64,000 bases of DNA from Candidatus Soleaferrea massiliensis AP7 (lineage in GTDB: Bacteria; Bacillota; Clostridia; Oscillospirales; Ruminococcaceae), in assembly GCF_000820765.1 (NCBI RefSeq), contig NZ_CCYH01000016.1:62001-126000 (forward strand). The letters are read 5' to 3'. The notes beneath the pieces were generated by a model. That model had not been told where the DNA came from and ran no database searches. It saw only the letters and a program-made list of their open reading frames with translations. The position numbers and the translations under genes were made by a program. Positions 26,589 through 33,740 of this stretch are shown here, in pieces. The stretch's first letter is position 1. Each line of letters starts with the position of its first letter.

Positions 26589-27043
26589 GAAACCCCCTCT
26601 GCCCGTCCGTATCATATTTAGGGCAAGGAAGCACAGCGTTCGCTGGGTTCGGACGTCCATTGCATTGACAAGTATATCTATATCTCTGCTCGCTCTGGAT
26701 TCCAAATCCATCAGCAGAGCAATCAATACTATGCTGTGCGAGAAAGGTTTTGTTTTGTGCTCTAAATAAACAGGGTGGTTGCCCGACGTGCCTGTCGGAG
26801 AAAGTTGAGTCCCTGTAGATTTCCTGTAAGATGCTTGATCGAAGATTTGTGGTGTTATTCATGTCCGACGAAATCCACAAAAATCGATGTCAGTTAACGA
26901 ACCAGCTAAAGTATTGGGGTACTATGAGAGTAACCTGTAAGCGGGAAAGCGTCCGCTGCTAGCTACGCCCAACCACCCAGCCAAAAACAAAACGCCGCCC
27001 GCAGGCGGCCGAAGCGGAAAGCGGGATATCATAGGGGATTTTC
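26589..27043. other. Gene-free gap near the rearrangement point
   Basis: About 455 nt with no supportable gene, RNA or terminator. Small frames exist but show no motif or ribosome binding site. It lies between two opposite-facing copies of the dispersed element. Confidence 0.45.
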
Positions 27044-27131
27044 AAGGGGGCCATCTGGCCCTAAGCGGCACAGTGCATGGCCCCCTTGAACGGCCTTTCT
27101 TGGTTACTTCTTTGGCCGCGCAAAGAAGTAA
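27044..27131 (+). repeat. Dispersed palindromic element, copy 3
   Basis: Inverted repeat AAGGGGGCCAT / ATGGCCCCCTT (27044-27054 with 27077-27087), core GAACGGCCTTTCTTGG, then an 11-bp hairpin TTACTTCTTTG / CAAAGAAGTAA around GCCGCG. It runs straight into the 61-nt tandem array. Confidence 0.8.
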
Positions 27132-27350
27132 CGACCACCTTGCCAAGTGGTTCTTGGCAAACAGCGTGAAGCCGCTACGCAACAGCGGAGTAACGACCAG
27201 ATTGCCAAGGTGCCTTGGCAAACAAAGTGATACCGCTGTGCCACAGCGGAGTAACGACCAGATTGCCAAGGTGCCTTGGCAAACAAAGCGAGACCGCTGT
27301 GCCACAGCGGTACAGCAGCCACCTTGCCAAGTGTCACTTGGCAAACAAAA
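27132..27350 (+). repeat. 61-62-nt tandem array of double hairpins, 3.5 units
   Basis: Units start at 27132, 27194, 27255 and 27316 (partial). Each full unit begins CGACCA and holds a TTGCCAAG...CTTGGCAA hairpin, then ACAAAG, then a hairpin with CCGCT and AGCGG arms. Units 2 and 3 are nearly identical. The first hairpin is the right-hand part of the dispersed element, so the array looks like local expansion of that part. Confidence 0.8.
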
Positions 27351-27430
27351 TTTAACGAAGTGTTACACAACACCAGTTTCGTGTTAAACGAAATTCTCTT
27401 CTGAGTGCTGGAACAGCTTCAAAGGTAAAT

Positions 27431-27712
27431 TCACGATAAGGTGGATTGCTTTTTCTGAGAAGACAGCAAATAATCTATAAAATCCAAAAGCAATTTACGT
27501 TTTTCTGGGTCTGTCAATAGCATAACATGACAGGAGCTGGATTGGTATGTCCTCAGAGTCTGCAAAAAATGACTCTTATTCTGCATTGGAATTTTGATGA
27601 TGGGAAACAGATAGTCCGCCTGAAAAACATTTTCTGTCAGAAAGTTAAAACACGCGCGTTTCGGACGTTTGATCACGATTTTGGGACAATCGCATCCGCA
27701 ATGTTTCCTCAC
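27431..27712 (-). CDS. Small hypothetical protein, doubtful
   Basis: A 93-codon frame on the minus strand in AT-rich sequence, ending HVMLLTDPEKRKLLLDFIDYLLSSQKKQ, a plausible amphipathic helix. An internal ATG would give about 51 residues. I see no family, no clear ribosome binding site and no conserved neighbour. It could be the remnant of a larger gene disturbed by the adjacent repeats, or not a gene. Confidence 0.25.
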   Translation of the reverse strand: MRKHCGCDCPKIVIKRPKRACFNFLTENVFQADYLFPIIKIPMQNKSHFLQTLRTYQSSSCHVMLLTDPEKRKLLLDFIDYLLSSQKKQSTLS

Positions 27713-27757
27713 ACCAACTCTCTGCTTTTCATATAGTAGGGAGAGGTGAAAGCTGTC

Positions 27758-28360
27758 ATGAGTGATTTTTTGTACTGTATTGTGTTTGCTTTGGTGAATA
27801 ATCTGGATAATATCGGCGTAAGAATAGCGTATAGTTTAAAAGGCATCCGAATCAGCATCGGAAAAAATCTGTGGATTTCGGTCATTACCTTTGCCATCTC
27901 ATTCCTGTTTGCTGAATGCGGCGGCTTTATCGGCAATTACATGAATGCGACCATCGCCAATATCATCAGCATGGTGTTCCTGTGCGCCATCGGCATCTGG
28001 ATGATCCTGTCGGAGTACCTTCCAAAGCGGGAAAAGAAGAATAAAAAGCACACCAATCCGCTGCATATTGCGCAGGAGTGCGAGCTTGCGGACGCGGACC
28101 ATTCAAATCACATCGATTTTAAAGAGGCGACGCTGCTGGGTGTTGCACTTTCCTTAAATAACGTAGGCGGAAGCCTTGGCGGAGGGCTTGCGGGACTCAA
28201 TGCGTTTCTGATCGGCATCCTGTCCGCTGTCATCAGCTTTTTGGCGCTGCTGGCCGGCAACTATCTGTCCGGCGTGTTTTCACGCTTCAATCTTGGCCGG
28301 AAGGCGTCGGTTATCGCGGGGCTGGCGCTGGTGGCAATCGGCGTCAAGCAGCTTTTCTAG
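27758..28360 (+). CDS. ytaF: YtaF/MntP-family membrane protein
   Basis: A roughly 200-residue protein with six predicted membrane helices in two homologous halves: FLYCIVFALVNNLDNIGVRIAYSLKG first and EATLLGVALSLNNVGGSLGGGLAG second. Paired short acidic and Asn motifs (NNLDN, LNNVGG) replace the ALDAF-type sites of MntP manganese exporters, as in the sporulation membrane protein YtaF. The central loop is polar and rich in His and Asp. A GTG at 27746 is an alternative start; ATG 27758 has GGGAGAGG about 11 nt upstream. Transport of a divalent ion is likely but the substrate is not known. Confidence 0.75.
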   Translation: MSDFLYCIVFALVNNLDNIGVRIAYSLKGIRISIGKNLWISVITFAISFLFAECGGFIGNYMNATIANIISMVFLCAIGIWMILSEYLPKREKKNKKHTNPLHIAQECELADADHSNHIDFKEATLLGVALSLNNVGGSLGGGLAGLNAFLIGILSAVISFLALLAGNYLSGVFSRFNLGRKASVIAGLALVAIGVKQLF

Positions 28361-28615
28361 ATGCAAAGGCCAATGGGAATCATGGATGCGTTCTGCTGAA
28401 AACCGCTGCCGAAGCCCATTTCACCAGAACGGGAGCGCCAATCCCATCAGATTGCAGGAGTCAACAGAAAACAACAGCGAATATCCCTGAAAACTGACAA
28501 CGCGTTTCGATCGAAAAATACAGTTCCATCATTTATAATAAGAGCAGACACAAAATACACCTGTGCTTGACATTAATTTTTACACAGAATCCGTAAAAGT
28601 TGGAGCTTTGCCGAA

Positions 28616-29338
28616 ATGAAACGAACCATCAAACAGATCCTGATCCGTACGCTCTGCGCGGCAGTTTTGCTGGCGGCAATCCTGCTTATCCTGTATCTTC
28701 TCATTGCGCCGACCTTTTCCGTCATTGCCGAACTCATAAAAACCGGGGATCAGGCTGCGGCACAGGTCTACATACGATCCTTTGGATGGCGCGGCATCCT
28801 GGCGACCATTCTGCTGCAGGTGCTGGCCATCCTCAGCATTGTGATCCCGGCTCCGACCGTCCCGCTTCTCGCCGGCGTCACCTATGGATGGCTGGGCGGC
28901 CTTCTGGTCTGCATGGTCGGCACCTTTCTTGGAAACAGCATCGTTTTCAAGCTTGCGCAGCGGTATGGGCAGCGGATTGTACCGATGCTGTTCAGCGAGA
29001 AGCGCATCGACCGGGTCAGATTTCTGCAGAACGAACGGCATTTGACCCTGATCCTGTTTATCGTGTATCTGATTCCAATCGTCCCAAACGGCATCATCCC
29101 TTACCTGTGCGCGCGCACCAAAATCACTTATGAACGGTTTATCGGTGTGATCGTATGCGCCAGCGTACCGTCCATCCTGTCCAGCACCTTTATCGGCAAC
29201 AATCTGGCAGGCGGCAATATCGAACTGGCGGTGATTGTCGCCGCTGTGCTGCTGGTGCTGTTTCTGATCGTGATGAAATTTTCCGGCCGCATTGTTTCGC
29301 TGCTGGAACGACTGTCCGCATCGGGCAGAAGATCATAA
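28616..29338 (+). CDS. TVP38/TMEM64 (DedA-related) membrane protein
   Basis: A 240-residue membrane protein with an N-terminal helix, then the SNARE-associated (VTT) core: ILQVLAILSIVIPAPTVPLLAG, YGWLGGLLVCMVGTFLGNSIVF and LIPIVPNGIIPYLCARTKI. These proteins belong to the DedA/TMEM41/VTT group, some of which are lipid scramblases. A weak promoter (TCGAAA, 17 bp, TATAAT at 28534-28539) lies upstream. A hairpin terminator follows. Nothing nearby narrows its function. Confidence 0.85.
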   Translation: MKRTIKQILIRTLCAAVLLAAILLILYLLIAPTFSVIAELIKTGDQAAAQVYIRSFGWRGILATILLQVLAILSIVIPAPTVPLLAGVTYGWLGGLLVCMVGTFLGNSIVFKLAQRYGQRIVPMLFSEKRIDRVRFLQNERHLTLILFIVYLIPIVPNGIIPYLCARTKITYERFIGVIVCASVPSILSSTFIGNNLAGGNIELAVIVAAVLLVLFLIVMKFSGRIVSLLERLSASGRRS

Positions 29339-29357
29339 CGCCGGTTCTATGTCCCAA

Positions 29358-29393
29358 CAGCAGGGCCTCCGAATTTCGGCGGCCCTGCTTTCC
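29358..29393 (+). terminator. Terminator after TVP38-family gene
   Basis: A stem AGCAGGGCC / GGCCCTGCT with a TCCGAATTTCGGC loop that can pair further, then TTTCCTG. Confidence 0.65.
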
Positions 29394-29451
29394 TGTATCT
29401 GATCATAGAAATGCGGGATACGGAAAACCCGGTGGACGGCATTTCAATGGA

Positions 29452-29480
29452 TTGTAATTTGCGGCAAACTCTGATACAAT
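29452..29480 (+). promoter_or_regulatory. Promoter of the Gfo/Idh/MocA gene
   Basis: TTGTAA (29452-29457), 17 bp, TGATACAAT with extended -10 (TACAAT 29475-29480). The gene starts 40 nt further on. Confidence 0.75.
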
Positions 29481-29519
29481 AGAGAAAATAAATGTACAGC
29501 ATAAAGGAGGTACAAAACA

Positions 29520-30506
29520 ATGGCAAAAACGATAAATTGGGGCATCATCGGCACCGGATGGATTGCCGATAAGATGGCCACGGCGCTCAATTTTTTAGAG
29601 GATGCAAATCTGGCTGCCGTCGGTTCCAGAACCCTGGAAAAAGCACAGCGGTTCGCACAGCAGTTTCAGATTCCGCGCGCCTACGGTTCCTATGAGGAAC
29701 TGGCCGCGGATCCCGATATCGACATCATCTACATTGCGACGCCGCATTCCGAACATTACGCAAATGTCAAGCTCTGCCTGGAGAACGGCAAGCATGTGCT
29801 GAATGAAAAGGCGTTCTGTGTGAACAAAAAGCAGGCCGAGGAGGTCATAGAGCTTGCACGCGAAAAGAAGCTGTTTTTGATGGAAGCGCTCTGGACGCGG
29901 TTCCAGCCGGCGGCGAACGCATTGGTGAAGACCATCCGGGACGGCGTGATCGGGGATGTGCATATGCTCAAGGCGGAGCTGTGTTTCCTGCTGAACCGCG
30001 ATAAGGAATTCCGGCTTCTCAACCCGAACCTGGCCGGCGGCGCGCTGCTGGATGTCGGTATCTATCCGATTACGATGGCAAGCCTTGTATTCGGCAGCCG
30101 TCCGCAGAAGGTTGTCACCCATGCGGTGATGGGGGAGACCGGCGTGGATGAGCGCGACTGCATCAACCTGTTTTATGAAGACGGCAAATTTGCTTCGCTG
30201 GTTGCGGCGATCGACACTGAGGGTTCAAATACCGCATACATTTACGGTACCAAGGGACAGATCATGGTACCGCAGGACTGGTGCCCGGAAAGCTTTACGG
30301 TCAAGACCTATGCGGATAACAAAGAGACGACCTATAAGCTGCCATTTTCCTGCAACGGATATGAATATGAGGCGGCCTGCGCGATGGACTGCATCCGGGA
30401 GGGCAAACTCGAAAGCGAAATCATGCCGCACAGCACAACCCTGGAAATCATGGAACTGCTTGATTCGATCCGGGATCAGTGGGGGCTGCGGTACCCGTTT
30501 GAATAA
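29520..30506 (+). CDS. Gfo/Idh/MocA-family NAD(P)-dependent oxidoreductase
   Basis: A 328-residue sugar or inositol dehydrogenase-like enzyme. The Rossmann fold starts WGIIGTGWIADKMATAL and continues IDIIYIATPHSEHY and GKHVLNEKAFCVNKKQAEE. The EKP-type motif is EKA here, a variation at a cofactor-site residue seen in some dihydrodiol or xylose dehydrogenase-like members. The C-terminal sheet domain has GGALLDVGIYPITMASLVFG. AAAGGAGG precedes the ATG. It is monocistronic, so the substrate cannot be inferred. Confidence 0.85.
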   Translation: MAKTINWGIIGTGWIADKMATALNFLEDANLAAVGSRTLEKAQRFAQQFQIPRAYGSYEELAADPDIDIIYIATPHSEHYANVKLCLENGKHVLNEKAFCVNKKQAEEVIELAREKKLFLMEALWTRFQPAANALVKTIRDGVIGDVHMLKAELCFLLNRDKEFRLLNPNLAGGALLDVGIYPITMASLVFGSRPQKVVTHAVMGETGVDERDCINLFYEDGKFASLVAAIDTEGSNTAYIYGTKGQIMVPQDWCPESFTVKTYADNKETTYKLPFSCNGYEYEAACAMDCIREGKLESEIMPHSTTLEIMELLDSIRDQWGLRYPFE

Positions 30507-30531
30507 AAAGGCGGTTTTTTCGGCAGAACCA

Positions 30532-30560
30532 TTGACAAAACATCAAAAAAGGTGTATTCT
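30532..30560 (+). promoter_or_regulatory. Strong orphan promoter
   Basis: TTGACA (30532-30537), 17 bp, TATTCT (30555-30560). No gene follows; a stable hairpin begins within 15 nt of the predicted start. Confidence 0.65.
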
Positions 30561-30564
30561 GTAG

Positions 30565-30720
30565 GAGAAGCAAAGGCGCCGTCAGTTCCAGACTGGTGGT
30601 GCCTTTTCGCTCCCTGCATCGACTTCTTCTTACTTATTGATATGATGATACACTCCCCTTTGACGAATCGGTCAAACAAAGGTGGAACGGCGGGCAGTTT
30701 GATCCTACTGCTCGCCGTTC
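30565..30720 (+). ncRNA. Candidate small RNA with two hairpins
   Basis: Starts just after the orphan promoter. Hairpin 1 (about 30566-30615) pairs GGAGAAGCAAAGGCGCC with GGTGCCTTTTCGCTCC imperfectly. Hairpin 2 (30685-30720) pairs GAACGGCGGGCAG with CTGCTCGCCGTTC apart from one G-T pair and could terminate transcription, though its T-run is weak. It matches no RNA family I recognise. A 65-codon frame crosses it but has no ribosome binding site. Confidence 0.35.
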
Positions 30721-30835
30721 TATCTATTTATATGGAGTCTGCCTGGTGAGGATGTCTGCGGCCGGGCGGCATCGGACAATTTGTATGAAAAATACCTGGG
30801 AAACAAGCTCCGCGCGCCAGAAATCACAGCCAGGA

Positions 30836-30990
30836 AGCCGTCTTGTATGCCGCATCTTTTTAGCATACCATGTGTCTGGACGCCGAATCTTTTCAAAATG
30901 CAATCCCTTTCGAAGGCATATCTTTTTGAAATAAATGCTGGCAGGACGTCGTACCTTTTCAGAAAACAAACTGCCCGGCTGCGGTTAATC
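30836..30990 (-). repeat. 33-nt tandem repeat that could encode 11-residue repeats
   Basis: On the minus strand about 4 units of 32-33 nt carry TTTTGAAAAGATTCGGCGTC-like sequence. In one frame they read CFLKRYDVLPA, FISKRYAFERD, CILKRFGVQTH and GMLKRCGIQDG, an 11-residue period with a conserved LKR. No strong ribosome binding site is seen. It lies in the 642-nt gap between the oxidoreductase and rpsF genes. Confidence 0.55.
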
Positions 30991-31037
30991 ATAATACCGT
31001 GAAGCCATGGGTTTTGGCTTATATGAGGAGATTTTTC

Positions 31038-31065
31038 TTGACTTTATGTGGATTTATGGTATAAT
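31038..31065 (+). promoter_or_regulatory. Promoter of rpsF-ssb-rpsR
   Basis: TTGACT (31038-31043), 16 bp, TATAAT (31060-31065), leaving a leader of about 75 nt. Confidence 0.8.
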
Positions 31066-31091
31066 TAATCTGTTGTTTTAAGCTCAGACAA

Positions 31092-31140
31092 CATTCCTTA
31101 CCCTGCACAATGATGCAGGGTCTAAAGTCCATAAGGAGGT
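31092..31140 (+). promoter_or_regulatory. Ribosomal-protein leader hairpin upstream of rpsF
   Basis: An inner stem CCCTGCA / TGCAGGG (31101-31107 with 31114-31120). An outer stem pairs CCTTA with TAAGG, and that TAAGG is part of the rpsF ribosome binding site. This fits autoregulation by S6 or the S6:S18 complex, known for rpsF leaders. The conserved CCG of the published motif is not obvious, so membership is uncertain. Confidence 0.45.
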
Positions 31141-31148
31141 GTTTAAAA

Positions 31149-31442
31149 ATGGCTAAAATTCTTGAAAGCTATGAGACTGTTATGATCATCAATACCCAGC
31201 TTGGCGAAGAGGGTATTGCAGCTCTGATTGAAAAATTCAAAAACCTGATCACCAGACATGAGGGTACCGTAGACAATGTCGATGAATGGGGCAAGAGAAG
31301 ACTTGCTTATGAGATCAACGACGAGACCGAGGGTTACTATGTCCTGATCGATTTTACCTGCACACCGGAATTTCCGGCGGAGCTTGACCGCAGGTATAAG
31401 ATCAACGACAACATCCTGCGTTCTCTGATCGTCAAAAAGTAA
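31149..31442 (+). CDS. rpsF: 30S ribosomal protein S6
   Basis: A 97-residue S6 protein, which binds S18 on the platform of the small subunit. It has YETVMIINTQLGEEGIAALIEKF, the conserved WGKRRLAYEINDETEGYYVLIDF and the basic end. AAGGAGGTG precedes ATG 31149; the frame is open further upstream across the leader hairpin, but the family start is here. It is the first gene of the conserved rpsF-ssb-rpsR operon, with 16 nt to ssb. Expression is probably adjusted through the leader hairpin that overlaps its ribosome binding site. Confidence 0.96.
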   Translation: MAKILESYETVMIINTQLGEEGIAALIEKFKNLITRHEGTVDNVDEWGKRRLAYEINDETEGYYVLIDFTCTPEFPAELDRRYKINDNILRSLIVKK

Positions 31443-31458
31443 GTTTGGGGGAGATAGC

Positions 31459-31932
31459 ATGATTAACAGAGCAGTTATCGTCGGCCGGCTGGTCGCCGAA
31501 CCCGAATTGCGTTACACCCCGAGCAACACTGCTGTCCTGTCGTTTACCGTCGCCTGCAACCGTTCCTACGTTTCGAAGGACGGACAGCGGCCGACCGATT
31601 TTATCGACTGCGTCGCATGGCGCAATCAGGCCGAATTTGTTTCCCGTTATTTCCATAAGGGAAACGCGATCGGCATTGAGGGCCGGATTGAAACCCGCAT
31701 GTATCAGGATAAGAACGGAAACAATCGCAAAGCGGTTGAAGTGGTTGTGGACAATGTGTCCTTTGTCGAGAGCAAAAGCGCTTCGGCAGGCAATTCTTCT
31801 TCCATTCCGTTCCCGACCGAGCCGCCTGCATCCGCTGGAGCACAGCCTGCAGCCAGCGCGCCGGTCACCTATGCGAACGGTGATGTGGACGATTTCAAGG
31901 AAATCGACATGGATGACGATCTTCCGTTCTAA
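31459..31932 (+). CDS. ssb: Single-stranded DNA-binding protein
   Basis: A 157-residue SSB needed for replication, repair and recombination. The N-terminal OB-fold (1-110) has MINRAVIVGRLVAEPELRYTPS, FIDCVAWRNQAEFVSRYF and GRIETRMYQDKNGNNRKAVEVVVD. A Pro/Ala/Ser-rich linker leads to the acidic tip DMDDDLPF, the docking site for partner proteins. Its place between rpsF and rpsR is the normal one. Confidence 0.97.
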   Translation: MINRAVIVGRLVAEPELRYTPSNTAVLSFTVACNRSYVSKDGQRPTDFIDCVAWRNQAEFVSRYFHKGNAIGIEGRIETRMYQDKNGNNRKAVEVVVDNVSFVESKSASAGNSSSIPFPTEPPASAGAQPAASAPVTYANGDVDDFKEIDMDDDLPF

Positions 31933-31974
31933 TCCATCAAGTTTTGAATTTTTGAATGAAGGAGGTTTCTCATA

Positions 31975-32211
31975 ATGGATAGACCAAACCGTGGTAACAG
32001 AAAAGGCCGTAAAAAGGTCTGTGCGTTCTGTGTTGACAAGGTAGAGGAGATCAACTACAAGGACGTGCCGAAGCTCAGAAGGTATTTATCTGAAAGGGCT
32101 AAGATTGTACCGCGCAGAGTGACCGGCACCTGTGCCCGTCATCAGCGTCAGCTGACTGTCGCGATCAAGAGAGCAAGACATCTGGCTCTTCTTCCGTATA
32201 TCAGCGACTAA
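31975..32211 (+). CDS. rpsR: 30S ribosomal protein S18
   Basis: A 78-residue S18 with [50 protein letters not shown] and the C-terminal [13 protein letters not shown]. Two Cys near the N-terminus and one in GTCARH suggest a zinc-type (C+) form. GGAGG precedes the ATG. The gene ends with a strong terminator. Confidence 0.97.
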   Translation: MDRPNRGNRKGRKKVCAFCVDKVEEINYKDVPKLRRYLSERAKIVPRRVTGTCARHQRQLTVAIKRARHLALLPYISD

Positions 32212-32234
32212 TCGGAGATTTCCGATAAAAATAG

Positions 32235-32275
32235 ACGGCTGTCAACTGTTTTTCAGTTGGCAGCCGTTATTTTTT
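32235..32275 (+). terminator. Terminator after rpsR
   Basis: A 14-bp stem ACGGCTGTCAACTG / CAGTTGGCAGCCGT with one G-T pair, then TATTTTTT. Confidence 0.9.
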
Positions 32276-32475
32276 GCTGGAGACTCGGCTCTGCGGTGGG
32301 AGATACCCCAACCGATTTTCTCTTTGTGCACTGAGTGAAACGAGCCGGCGATAAAGAAGCTCAGCCATCCATAAAACGGACGGCAAACAAATATACTGGA
32401 TCGTGCGCTGTAAAGCATATGCTGAATTTTTCGCTGCATACCTGATGAAGCCGTTTAAACCGGAGACGACAGGAT

Positions 32476-33270
32476 TCATCTTTTTACTTTTAATTCTGCC
32501 AATGCCGCATAGTGCCGCACCTCAAAACTGTCCGGCGCGGTTTCTTCCAGCAGTTTTGTGTGCTCCGTTTCCCAGCTTGCGAGCTTTTCCGCCGGCAAAG
32601 ATGCGCCCACACCTCTGCAGGCTTTCATGCGTCCGTGCCAAGTTTCTCTGGTGAACTCAATCATGATATCATACTCTTCATGGAATACCGGATCAAAGTA
32701 TTCATACACGCAGTCCGGAATATGAATGGGATGTTTGGTTTCACCTGCGCCGCTCCACGCCGGGTTATATTTTAACACCAGTTCTTCACTTGACCGGGCA
32801 ATTTCATCCTGGAAGGGAAGCCATGCCATGTACAGAATCAGAAGACGGCCGTCTTTTTTCAGCATACCGGCAAGCATCGGCGCCACCTTTTGATGATCGA
32901 AGTACCAGAAGCATTGGCAGGCGGTGATGACATCAAATGTCGCAGGTGGGAAATGAATGTCCTCTGTCGGTGAAGCCATATATTTGATATGCATCCCATG
33001 CTCTTTGGACAGCCTTTCGGCCTCCGCAATCTGATTTTCAGAGATATCCGCGCCGGTCCATTCCGCGCCGTACCGATACATATTTCGTGGAAGAACGCCG
33101 GTTCCGGTTCCCAAATCCAGTACCTTCTGCCCCTTTACGCAAAGATTTCTTGCTAGAATCCGTTCGTAGAACGCATCGGGATAGATGTCCCTGTACTTGG
33201 CATATTCCTTAGAGGTACGGCCCCAGTCGAATGTGTTCCCGCCGTCGATATTTTTATTCGTTATTTCCAT
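32476..33270 (-). CDS. SAM-dependent methyltransferase, class I
   Basis: A 264-residue small-molecule methyltransferase type protein. The SAM-binding motif I is VLDLGTGTGVLPRNM, followed by AEWTGADISENQIAEAERLS and the post-I region FDVITACQCFWYFD. It resembles UbiE/Methyltransf_11 proteins, often annotated only generically. GGGAGGG precedes ATG 33270; an upstream ATG adds six residues containing that site. It is monocistronic, with its own promoter. The substrate is unknown. Confidence 0.85.
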   Translation of the reverse strand: MEITNKNIDGGNTFDWGRTSKEYAKYRDIYPDAFYERILARNLCVKGQKVLDLGTGTGVLPRNMYRYGAEWTGADISENQIAEAERLSKEHGMHIKYMASPTEDIHFPPATFDVITACQCFWYFDHQKVAPMLAGMLKKDGRLLILYMAWLPFQDEIARSSEELVLKYNPAWSGAGETKHPIHIPDCVYEYFDPVFHEEYDIMIEFTRETWHGRMKACRGVGASLPAEKLASWETEHTKLLEETAPDSFEVRHYAALAELKVKR

Positions 33271-33350
33271 ATGTCCCTCCCATGACATCCATCTTTCTGT
33301 ATGGTTTGTGATGGATGGTTATTTTTTTCTAAGAAAAGCATACCTCTTAT

Positions 33351-33379
33351 ACTCTAACGCCATATGCTGCAGTTGTCAA
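33351..33379 (-). promoter_or_regulatory. Promoter of the methyltransferase gene
   Basis: On the minus strand TTGACA (33374-33379), 17 bp, TAGAGT (33351-33356); TATAAG overlaps just downstream. Confidence 0.6.
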
Positions 33380-33562
33380 GGCACACCGTGCCGCATCGGA
33401 TGTAATATTTTAAAATATTTCCTGATGTATGCAGTTTTTACGATTGCCAGAAAAAAAGTAGTATGATAGGTGAAGAAACCTGTGTAAAATGGAAAAAGAT
33501 GCACAAATGAACAATTATGAATGTTTCATAGATATTTTTTTTATTTTATTTGGTTGTATATA

Positions 33563-33592
33563 TTGAAAACTGTAGATTTGTTGTGCTATAGT
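33563..33592 (+). promoter_or_regulatory. Promoter of the ROK repressor gene
   Basis: TTGAAA (33563-33568), 18 bp, TATAGT with a TGC extension; a perfect TATAAT overlaps at 33592-33597. The surrounding 470-nt gap is strongly AT-rich and otherwise empty. Confidence 0.6.
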
Positions 33593-33740
33593 ATAATAAA
33601 AGTTAGGGATTATAACAACATTTCCGGATATGTCTATGAATAATCATACAAAATATTCCGGATTTTTCTACCAAGAAGAAAGAAGGTAAATGAAACAGAA
33701 ATCCTACCTTGCAGTTTTAGGCAATTTTAAAGAATGAAGA

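Noticed and set aside
26575-26880. 101-codon minus-strand frame in the repeat-rich gap
   Set aside because: Overlaps one arm of the dispersed element and has no recognisable motif.
27132-27350. Possible CRISPR array
   Set aside because: Units are uniform over 61 nt with no unique spacers, only 3.5 copies, and no cas genes; it is a plain tandem repeat.
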